This document shows, piece by piece, positions 57,550-64,000 of a stretch of DNA of 64,000 nucleotides; the first letter of the stretch is position 1, and each line of letters begins with the position of its first letter. The notes beneath the pieces were generated by a model. That model ran no database searches. It saw only the letters and a list, made by a program, of their open reading frames with translations, and was not told where the DNA came from. Both the position numbers and the translations under genes were made by a program. Location: assembly GCA_947627465.1 (NCBI GenBank), contig CANQWD010000008.1:35843-99842 (forward strand). Direction: 5' to 3'. Source of the DNA: an uncultured Clostridia bacterium. Its GTDB lineage: Bacteria; Bacillota; Clostridia; Oscillospirales; Ruminococcaceae.

Positions 57550-58470
57550 ATGCCGATAAAAATATCGGACGGCTTGCCCGCGCAGAGCGTCCTTGAAAAA
57601 GAACATATATTCGTAATGACGGAACACCGTGCACTTCACCAAGATATACGCCCGCTCAAAATAGGGATACTCAACCTTATGCCCACCAAAATAACCACGG
57701 AAACGCAGATATTGCGAAGCCTGTCCAATACGCCGCTCCAGATAGAGGTGGACTTTATCCAAGCCTCGAGCCACCGGGGAAAAAACACGCCGCAGGAGCA
57801 TTTGATAGCGTTTTACAAAACGTTCGACGATATAAAGGACATGAATTACGACGGCTTCATAATAACGGGCGCGCCCGTCGAGCACATGGAGTTCGAGGAC
57901 GTGGACTATTGGGAAGAGCTGTGCCGTTTTATGGACTGGACGACCGACCACGTTCACTCAACGTTCCATATCTGCTGGGGAGCGCAGGCGGCGCTGTATC
58001 ATCATTACGGAATACAAAAATATCCGCTTAAAGAGAAGATGTCGGGAGTGTTTTCTCATAAACTTCTTACGCCGAAATCGCGCTTGTTCCACGGCTTTGA
58101 CAGCGAATTTTGGGCGCCCCATTCGCGCCACACCGAGATACGCGCCGAGGACGTCTTAAAGGTTTCCGAGCTGCGGCTTATGGCGGTGTCGGACGAGGCG
58201 GGAGTTTACGCCGTCGGAAATACGGACGGAAGTCAATTTTTTATCATGGGACATTCCGAATACGACGCGGAAACTCTCGATACAGAATACCGCCGCGACC
58301 TTGCCAAGGGGTTAAACCCCGAAATCCCGCGCCACTACTATCCCGACGACGACCCCCGCAATCCCCCGATACTCAATTGGCGCGCACATTCAACGCTGAT
58401 CTATACAAACTGGCTGAACTATTTTGTATACCAAACGACCCCTTTCGATATTACAACGCATATCAAATAA
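57550..58470 (+). CDS. metA: Homoserine O-acyltransferase (MetA family), probably acetyl-CoA specific
   Basis: 306 aa. First committed step of methionine synthesis. Counting from the ATG at 57550 (AAGGA ten bases upstream) the nucleophile is Cys142 in FHICWGAQ and residue 111 is Glu in GAPVEHMEFEDV. In characterised MetA enzymes Glu111 goes with acetyl-CoA and Gly111 with succinyl-CoA. The HSRHTEI stretch supplies the catalytic His and Glu. The two earlier ATGs are too close to the ribosome binding site and would break this numbering. Confidence 0.94.
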   Translation: MPIKISDGLPAQSVLEKEHIFVMTEHRALHQDIRPLKIGILNLMPTKITTETQILRSLSNTPLQIEVDFIQASSHRGKNTPQEHLIAFYKTFDDIKDMNYDGFIITGAPVEHMEFEDVDYWEELCRFMDWTTDHVHSTFHICWGAQAALYHHYGIQKYPLKEKMSGVFSHKLLTPKSRLFHGFDSEFWAPHSRHTEIRAEDVLKVSELRLMAVSDEAGVYAVGNTDGSQFFIMGHSEYDAETLDTEYRRDLAKGLNPEIPRHYYPDDDPRNPPILNWRAHSTLIYTNWLNYFVYQTTPFDITTHIK

Positions 58471-58534
58471 CTATCGGAAAAAGCAAATTGTGGGCTGCGA
58501 ATTTGTGCGAAACGCTCAATTTCTCTTACTACTG

Positions 58535-58563
58535 TTGCAAAATTTCACAAAGTGTGATATAAT
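58535..58563 (+). promoter_or_regulatory. Promoter of the FapA-type gene
   Basis: TTGCAA (58535-58540), 17 bases, TATAAT (58558-58563), with TGTGA before the -10. Confidence 0.7.
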
Positions 58564-58615
58564 TTAAAGTAAAGAATAATATTCTGCGTTTCGCAGAAGA
58601 AACGAGGCGATAAAT

Positions 58616-60004
58616 ATGGCTGAAGATAATAAGATCCCCGTAAATTCGGTAGTGGAGCTGTCCGTCGATCCGAACCGCACCTCCGCGTTCATATCTTTCA
58701 ATCCGCCCGAAAACGGCGGAAGCGACATCACCGTTGAAAAGATCAAAAAGGTACTGAACGAGAATTTCATTTCGTATGGGATCTTGGAGGACGATATAAA
58801 TCTCGCCGTGGAGCAGAAACGCTACAACGAGAACATCTGCGCCGCGCGCTGGACTCCGCCCACAGATGGAATAGACGGCATAGTGCAATATTATTTTAAT
58901 AAGGAAAAAGTGGCGGCTCCCGTTGAGGACGAACACGGCGTAGTTGATTACAAAAACTTAGGGTTGATAAACAACATCGTCGAGGGTACGCCGATAGCGG
59001 AAATAAACCTTCCGACGGAAGGCGAGCCGGGCACGGACATCACCGGAAAACGCGTTGCACAAAAAAAAGGGGTTCCCGCGCATTATAACGTGGGAACGGG
59101 CACCGCACTTGTAAACAACGAAACGCAGATAGTAGCGACGACAAACGGAAATTTGGTGTTTAAAAACGGCGCGTTTACGGTAGAAGAAAAGATCGTAATA
59201 AACGGGGATGTTGACGTTTCAAAAGGAAACATCGACTTTATCGGCGACGTGGTCGTAAAAGGCAACGTTTTCGAGGGCTTCAGAGTGGCTTCAAGACGCT
59301 CCATTATGATAATGGGCTTGGTGACAAGCGCGGAGATATCCGCCGACGGCGATATTACCGTAAAAGGCGGCGTTATAAATTCAAAGATCATCGGCAAAGC
59401 GAACGTTAAAGTCGGATTTTGCGAAAACAGCCACATCACCGCCGACGGCAGCATTGAAAGCCCGTCGTTCGTGGGCGGAGAGCTTTTTGCCGCCGATAAA
59501 ATTATCGCCAAAGGCGGCAAGGGCATAATGGTCGGAGGAAAGTATACGGCGCTTAACGGCGTGGAAGCGCAAGTCATAGGTTCGGAAAATTACGTGAAAA
59601 CCGTCGTAACGCTCGGCAACAACGCTGTCCTTTCGGAAGAGCGCGAGAAGCTCGAAAAGGAAAACTCGGCAATGGACGGTCAAGTAGACCAGCTCGGAAA
59701 GATCTTGCTGACGTTGGACGAACACGCGAAAAAAGGCAAGCTGCCGCCCGAACGCGTTCAAATGCAGTCGGACGCGCGCCGCAACAAACTCAGGCTTCAA
59801 AACACGATACGCGCCAACAAAAAGCGCATTGCGGAGATCGACGAAGCGCTTCAGCTTATGCAAAACCTTTTCGTTTCGGTTAACCGCATTCTCTACCCCG
59901 GCGTTACGCTTAGGATAAATTCTTCGGTACTTAAAGTTAACGCCGTTGAAAACCGCGTGAAAGCCGTAGTTCAAGGCGGAGACATCGTGCTTGTACATAT
60001 TTGA
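58616..60004 (+). CDS. FapA/DUF342 family protein
   Basis: 462 aa. Residues about 120-345 form a right-handed beta-helix of short repeats (INGDVDVSKGNIDFIGDVVVKG, VEGFRVASRRSIMI-like turns); 350-420 is a coiled coil; the start is a small alpha/beta domain. FapA proteins are polymerising scaffold or polar-organising factors in some bacteria (flagellar or spore settings in relatives). GAGG before the ATG. Monocistronic here. Confidence 0.85.
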   Translation: MAEDNKIPVNSVVELSVDPNRTSAFISFNPPENGGSDITVEKIKKVLNENFISYGILEDDINLAVEQKRYNENICAARWTPPTDGIDGIVQYYFNKEKVAAPVEDEHGVVDYKNLGLINNIVEGTPIAEINLPTEGEPGTDITGKRVAQKKGVPAHYNVGTGTALVNNETQIVATTNGNLVFKNGAFTVEEKIVINGDVDVSKGNIDFIGDVVVKGNVFEGFRVASRRSIMIMGLVTSAEISADGDITVKGGVINSKIIGKANVKVGFCENSHITADGSIESPSFVGGELFAADKIIAKGGKGIMVGGKYTALNGVEAQVIGSENYVKTVVTLGNNAVLSEEREKLEKENSAMDGQVDQLGKILLTLDEHAKKGKLPPERVQMQSDARRNKLRLQNTIRANKKRIAEIDEALQLMQNLFVSVNRILYPGVTLRINSSVLKVNAVENRVKAVVQGGDIVLVHI

Positions 60005-60045
60005 CGGCAAGTTTCGTGCAATTTTCACAAAATTTTCAAGCGTTC

Positions 60046-60075
60046 TTGACAAAGGGCGCTTGTTTGTTATATAAT
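60046..60075 (+). promoter_or_regulatory. Promoter of the secreted FN3 protein gene
   Basis: TTGACA (60046-60051), 18 bases, TATAAT (60070-60075). Confidence 0.75.
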
Positions 60076-60123
60076 TGCTATTGCATACTTATCGATCAAA
60101 CAATATCAAAGGAAGGGTTAAAA

Positions 60124-61593
60124 ATGACAAAAACACAAAGCAAAAAGCTGCTTTCGGTTCTGCTGACATTGGCGGTTTTCGTTACAATGTTCGCGGGGCT
60201 GAACTTATCGGCTTCGGCGGTTTCCGTTTGGAGCGGCTGGATAAAGATCGAGAACGCGGGCGACCTTAAACATATGACGAACAATTCTACGGGCAAGTTC
60301 TATCTCGCAAAAGATATCGACCTTAAAGGCTCGCTTTGGAATGAAGCAATGAATTTTAACGGCACGCTGGACGGCAACGGGCACTGCATAAAAAACTTCA
60401 CAAGCACGCGCTGCGGTTTGTTTTTCACTTTGCATGGCGCCACAATAAAAAATGTGGGCTTGAGAGATGTTAAGATAAAAACCTCTTATACTTACTTCGG
60501 CGGGTTTGCGGCAGAAGCGTATAATACAACTTTTTCAAATTGCTATATTTCCGGCACATTTACCGGCTCCTTTGTCGGAGGATTTGTCGGTCGTGCCAAA
60601 GGCAATACATACGAAAACTGCCTTAATACAGCAGATATTACCGATACACTTTATGCGGCGGGTTTTGAGTATGGAACACCATACACCAATGATAAAGGGA
60701 GCATATTTAAAAACTGTATAAATACAGGCAATATTTTGGGAAATAGTTGCGCGGCGGGAATTACCTGTTACGTCAACAATCAGATGACCTCTTGCTATAA
60801 CCTCTCGGCGAAAATCACGGCAACCGGAGACGACGCGTATATCGGAGGTCTTGCCGCCATTGCGTACAATGACGCATTTATGACAAATTGTGCAACAGTC
60901 TCCGCAACAGATATTGGCGAGCCGTCAGCAAACTGCCTTGCAAAAGCCAAAACGTCTATTCCTGCAAGCACATTCAAAAAGGCTTCGGGCTTCAATGGCT
61001 TAAACTTCTCCAAAACATGGACTTTCAAGAGCGGCGTAAACAACGGTTTCCCCGTGCTTCGCATTTACACCGAGGGCTCGAACGCGTTCAAACTCTCCGC
61101 TCCCAAGACCGTTAAAGGCAAAACCGACAAAAACTCCATAGCCCTTACTTGGAGTACGGTAAGCGGCGCGAAAAGCTACATAGTTTCGTATACCGCGGGC
61201 AAAAAGTGGACGAATAAAAAGGCTTCTTTGCCGAAACTAACTCTTAAAAACCTCAAACCCGGCGTTACATATTCTTTCAAGATAATGCCCGTCGGCAGAG
61301 TTGTCGGAAACGCTTCAAAGGTTTACAAATTCACCACAAAGAGCGCTTCTTTCAGCGGAAAAGCTCCCGCGGCAACGTCCGTTTCCGTAAAATATTCGTG
61401 GGGTAAGGTTGCCGGAGCGGAGAAGTACAGAGTGAGATACTCTTTTAACAAGAAGACGTGGAAAACCAAAGACGTTAAGGGAACATCTCTTACGTTCAAT
61501 CTCGCAAAAGGCAAAAAGTGCTACATTCAAGTCGCGGGTGTTAGTGGCAAAAAGGTCGGCAAATACACCGCGCTCACCACTATCAGCAGATAA
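60124..61593 (+). CDS. Secreted surface protein with beta-helix and fibronectin type III domains
   Basis: 489 aa. Signal peptide KKLLSVLLTLAVFVTMFAGL then SASA. Residues 40-300: parallel beta-helix with GLUG-like repeats (DGNGHCIKNF, GGFVGRAKGNTYENCLNTAD). Residues about 320-405 and 410-489: two FN3-type domains (NSIALTWSTVSGAKSYIVSY; KYSWGKVAGAEKYRVRYSF). No LPXTG, dockerin or SLH anchor. GGAAGGG selects the ATG. Likely a cell-surface or matrix adhesin. Confidence 0.82.
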   Translation: MTKTQSKKLLSVLLTLAVFVTMFAGLNLSASAVSVWSGWIKIENAGDLKHMTNNSTGKFYLAKDIDLKGSLWNEAMNFNGTLDGNGHCIKNFTSTRCGLFFTLHGATIKNVGLRDVKIKTSYTYFGGFAAEAYNTTFSNCYISGTFTGSFVGGFVGRAKGNTYENCLNTADITDTLYAAGFEYGTPYTNDKGSIFKNCINTGNILGNSCAAGITCYVNNQMTSCYNLSAKITATGDDAYIGGLAAIAYNDAFMTNCATVSATDIGEPSANCLAKAKTSIPASTFKKASGFNGLNFSKTWTFKSGVNNGFPVLRIYTEGSNAFKLSAPKTVKGKTDKNSIALTWSTVSGAKSYIVSYTAGKKWTNKKASLPKLTLKNLKPGVTYSFKIMPVGRVVGNASKVYKFTTKSASFSGKAPAATSVSVKYSWGKVAGAEKYRVRYSFNKKTWKTKDVKGTSLTFNLAKGKKCYIQVAGVSGKKVGKYTALTTISR

Positions 61594-61613
61594 AACTAAA
61601 ATTTAAGGAACAG

Positions 61614-61641
61614 CTCCTTTGCGCTCGCAAAGGAGTTTTCC
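61614..61641 (+). terminator. Terminator of the secreted FN3 protein gene
   Basis: 9-bp stem CTCCTTTGC/GCAAAGGAG, loop GCTC, then TTTTCCTG, 20 bases after the stop. Confidence 0.8.
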
Positions 61642-61722
61642 TGTTTGTAACGCGTTCACGAGTTACATGCGCTTGTCCTTAACCGAATTTCCGCATTATT
61701 GCAACTTTTTTCGCAAAACCCC

Positions 61723-61751
61723 TTGACAAATCTCCCAAAATGTGATATAAT
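61723..61751 (+). promoter_or_regulatory. tRNA-Ala promoter
   Basis: TTGACA, 17 bases, TATAAT, embedded in AAAACCCC and TGTGA exactly as at the tRNA-Ser promoter. Confidence 0.85.
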
Positions 61752-61782
61752 TTTACTATTAACGATTTACCGCTTGACATTT

Positions 61783-61858
61783 GGGGGTATAGCTCAGTTG
61801 GGAGAGCGCTTGCTTCGCATGTAAGAGGTCAGGGGTTCGAATCCCCTTATCTCCACCA
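61783..61858 (+). tRNA. tRNA-Ala (anticodon CGC)
   Basis: 76 bases including encoded CCA. Anticodon loop TTCGCAT gives CGC, reading GCG. The acceptor stem carries the G3:U70 pair that identifies alanine tRNAs. D arm GCTCAGTTGGGAGAGC and T arm GGGGTTCGAATCCCC are canonical. Confidence 0.96.
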
Positions 61859-61934
61859 CTAAAATATTATTCAAAACCCGTCTACTATCTCGGCGGATTT
61901 GCCGTGACGATTTGGTTTTGAAGTGTGAACTTAG

Positions 61935-61969
61935 ACGCGGAACATTTCGGTGTTCCGCGTTATTTTTTT
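61935..61969 (+). terminator. tRNA-Ala terminator
   Basis: 9-bp stem ACGCGGAAC/GTTCCGCGT, then TATTTTTTTG. A second one (CCGATTTGC/GCAAATCGG, then TGCTTTTTTT) follows at 62022-62062; no gene is seen between them. Confidence 0.85.
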
Positions 61970-62021
61970 GTCCGAAATTGTCATTATGACGAAAAATTGA
62001 ATAATTATTTCTCGTTCTGCG

Positions 62022-62062
62022 CCGATTTGCGTGTTTACTCACTGCAAATCGGTGCTTTTTTT
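62022..62062 (+). terminator. Second terminator after tRNA-Ala
   Basis: 9-bp stem with a 13-base loop and a strong T-run. The 62063-62454 stretch after it is A/T rich and without a supportable gene. Confidence 0.75.
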
Positions 62063-62454
62063 GTTTAACATCTACAATTAAACCCGCTGTCTTTCTTTGT
62101 TTCTTTAAAATTTAAAATGTGTTTGGTAGTTATAGATACTGACGAGTAAATATATCGGCAACGTTAAGTGACCGAAAGTTAGCTTTTTAAACATTGAAAC
62201 CCGCGTAATTTATGCCAAACACACAATTTGCATTTGTCAATTTTAACAAAATTAGGAAAATTTTAATGCACACTTATATGGTTTGATGAGTACCAAGCAC
62301 ACGAAAATCTGTTTGCAATTGTGCGTTTTGTACAATTATAGCCGCTAATCTATTTAATGCTTTAATTTCATAAACTGCATTTACAATCGTTAATGTAATC
62401 AAAGAGTGACAGGCAAAACTCACACGAAATCAAAAAGCAAGGGAGCGGGTATAT

Positions 62455-62601
62455 ATAGCAAAAGCGGAAGATGTTATAATCAGCCAAGAACAAGCGCATG
62501 AGTTCGCCAAAGCTATATATGCCGATATAGAGGATTACATAAAACAACATCAAGAGGAATTTGAAGAATTTCTCGCGGAGCAGCGAAAGGGGGTGGTATA
62601 A
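62455..62601 (+). pseudogene. Degraded small ORF of a mobile-element type, start codon lost
   Basis: 48 codons read AKAEDVIISQEQAHEFAKAI then YADIEDYIKQHQEEFEEFL and end TAA. The composition and helix pattern recall small proteins next to recombinases in Clostridia (recollection, not searched). A GGGAG-type ribosome binding site lies at 62441-62445 but the codon at the start position is ATA, and no ATG, GTG or TTG is available upstream in frame. Confidence 0.4.
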
Positions 62602-62681
62602 TGACCTGTTAAATAGCGGTCGGGCAATGAGCCGACAAGAAATAATGCGTCTTTACAGAACTTTTGAAAGGAGACAGCAAA

Positions 62682-63980
62682 ATGAACGAGAAATCGTGTG
62701 CCGCTTCTGACGGTATTCATCGTTGGAAAGATATTGATATCGAAACTGCGAAGAAGAACGTTAAAAAGCTGCAAAGGCGCATTGCGGAAGCCTACGCTCA
62801 TAGATGTTTTGATAAATCAGCACATTTGCAGAATGTATTGATTCATTCGCTTTGTGCCAGAGTGTTAGCTGTTGATGTTGTATCGCGTAGTAGAGGTTGT
62901 AATACTGTTGGTGTAGATGGTAAAACACTTGATGATGTTTTGTATTTGATTTTTGATAATAACCTGAGGAGATACAAACCCCAGCCGCTGAGGAGAATAT
63001 ATATTCCCAAAGGTGGTGGGAAAGTGCGACCTATAAGTATACCGACAGTAGAAGATCGTGTAATGCAGACGCTGTATAAGTTTGCGTTAGAGCCTATCGC
63101 GGAATTGACAGCAGATGATTGCTCCTTTGGGTTTCGCCCGAAGAGAAGTTCTCGTGACGCTTTGATGAGGTGCGGTGAAATATTATCACACAACCCTAAG
63201 ATGAAATGGGTATTAAAAGCGGACATCAAATCTTGCTTTGATTGTATCAGTCATCAATGGATTATGGATAATATACCCATTAACAAATCCGTGTTAAGAA
63301 AATTCTTGAAATGCGGTTATGTTGAGAAGCTAAACTATTATGAAATGGAGCGCGGTGTTCCGCAAGGGGGTTGTTTATCAGCTATAATCTGTAATATGAC
63401 GCTTGACGGATTAGAGGATATTCTGTACGAGAATTTTCCGAATGAAGTTGATGTTGTCAGATATGCTGATGATATGGTCATATTCGGAACCGATAAAACC
63501 CTTTTGGTACGAACCGTAGTTCCGCTGATTGAAAGTTTTTTACGCGTAAGGGGGCTTGAACTTTCCAAAGAGAAAACAAAACTCGCTTATGTTGATGATG
63601 GTTTTTCGTTTCTCGGTTGGAGGGTGTATAAGTCTGATGAGCGGGTATGTTTGATACCAACGGATAAAAACATCACTTCATTGCTTGAAAAAATCGGGAA
63701 AATATTGAAAGGAGATTTTACCCTCTCTTACAAGGTCACTTGTAAGAAATTAAACGCGCTTATCCGAGGGTGGTTTAACTACTATGTAAATATAGCGGTT
63801 AAACAGTCCCTCTATGGCGTTGAGTATGAGGTGTGCCGTCTGGTACACGACTTGACAGCGGACAAACGGGTCGTAGATTTTGTCCAAAATCTGTTTAAGG
63901 ATTTGGATAAGAAATACACCAATTTAGAGAAGAGCAAAACTCCCCCAAATAAGTACTCCGTATCAAAAGCAAAGGACTGA
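62682..63980 (+). CDS. Group II intron-type reverse transcriptase/maturase without endonuclease domain
   Basis: 432 aa. N-terminal RT extension (ETAKKNVKKLQRRIAEAY), IPKGGGKVRPISIPTVEDRV, FGFRPKRSSRDAL, RGVPQGGCLSAIICN and catalytic VRYADDMVIFG; then the maturase X region (FLGWRVY, LIRGWFNYYVN). It stops after X, with no HNH endonuclease. AAGGAG eight bases before the ATG; a TTG at 62664 would include the ribosome binding site. Only about 80 bases of intron-like leader (AGCGGTCGGGCAATGAGCCG) precede it, too short for a full ribozyme 5' part. The 3' intron end lies beyond the window. Confidence 0.88.
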   Translation: MNEKSCAASDGIHRWKDIDIETAKKNVKKLQRRIAEAYAHRCFDKSAHLQNVLIHSLCARVLAVDVVSRSRGCNTVGVDGKTLDDVLYLIFDNNLRRYKPQPLRRIYIPKGGGKVRPISIPTVEDRVMQTLYKFALEPIAELTADDCSFGFRPKRSSRDALMRCGEILSHNPKMKWVLKADIKSCFDCISHQWIMDNIPINKSVLRKFLKCGYVEKLNYYEMERGVPQGGCLSAIICNMTLDGLEDILYENFPNEVDVVRYADDMVIFGTDKTLLVRTVVPLIESFLRVRGLELSKEKTKLAYVDDGFSFLGWRVYKSDERVCLIPTDKNITSLLEKIGKILKGDFTLSYKVTCKKLNALIRGWFNYYVNIAVKQSLYGVEYEVCRLVHDLTADKRVVDFVQNLFKDLDKKYTNLEKSKTPPNKYSVSKAKD

Positions 63981-64000
63981 TGTTATCGAAGTCCGAAAAA

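Noticed and set aside
61794..62042. 82-aa minus-strand ORF ending GFEPLTSYMRSKRSPN
   Set aside because: Its C-terminus is translated antisense tRNA-Ala; a common annotation artefact.

Overview
The window looks like chromosomal DNA of a Gram-positive member of the Clostridia, most likely a gut Oscillospirales/Ruminococcaceae-type organism. This rests on gene content and signals: pyrK plus type 1B pyrD, PyrR, CsoR, TagF/LicD-type wall polymer genes, strong AGGAGG-type ribosome binding sites, TTGACA-17-TATAAT promoters often with an extended TGn -10, and mid-range G+C. No rRNA or taxon-specific marker is present, so the genus cannot be named.

Layout. (1) 0-1.25 kb: a Na+/phosphate cotransporter on the minus strand, cut by the window edge. 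(2) 1.5-13.2 kb: a pyrimidine operon (pyrR, pyrC, pyrF, carA, carB, pyrK, pyrD; no pyrB or pyrE here) led by a structured attenuator and interrupted by a frameshifted ybhB-like gene, a decayed toxin-antitoxin pair and small unknown genes; then a SUKH-type protein and a TcdA-like dehydratase. (3) 14.6-17.6 kb: a copper operon, csoR and a copA that runs in frame into a copZ. (4) 18.4-19.9 kb: a hemerythrin / CheX-like / receiver protein. (5) 20.17-28.24 kb: an integrated mobilizable element with integrase, XRE repressor, Xis, primase-helicase, oriT, MobC, MOBP relaxase, TOPRIM protein and VapBC, bounded by direct att-like repeats and about 118-bp inverted arrays of GTGTCCGA units; it sits just downstream of a tRNA-Ser. 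(6) 28.6-40.0 kb: a minus-strand surface-polymer operon that joins nonulosonic acid activation (NeuB, NeuA-HAD phosphatase fusion), a CDP-polyol enzyme (SDR-TagD fusion), a very large TagF-like transferase, an ABC exporter, LicD and two glycosyltransferases. (7) 40.3-41.4 kb: a 201-bp MITE-like element and a second hemerythrin/CheX-like protein. (8) 41.6-45.7 kb: the Hen1-Pnkp RNA repair pair behind a structured leader. (9) 45.8-54.9 kb: a convergent operon resembling E. coli yehLMPQ (SWIM protein, helical-repeat protein, MoxR ATPase, DUF5682, VWA) with an embedded YbhB, an unknown gene and a small phosphatase. (10) 55.6-61.9 kb: secreted DUF6147-type protein, ECF sigma and its membrane partner, metA, FapA-type protein, a secreted FN3 surface protein, tRNA-Ala. 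(11) 62.4-64 kb: a group II intron-type reverse transcriptase that looks 5'-truncated and sits against a degraded small gene.

Working together: the pyr genes supply UMP. The copper genes sense and export Cu(I). The polymer operon should activate, assemble and export a phosphopolyol/nonulosonate surface glycan. Hen1-Pnkp repairs cleaved RNA and may share a stress or conflict role with the MoxR/VWA/SWIM operon facing it. The best candidates for a poorly described system are that MoxR-VWA-SWIM-DUF5682 operon and the surface-polymer operon. All calls are from reading the sequence; no database search was run.
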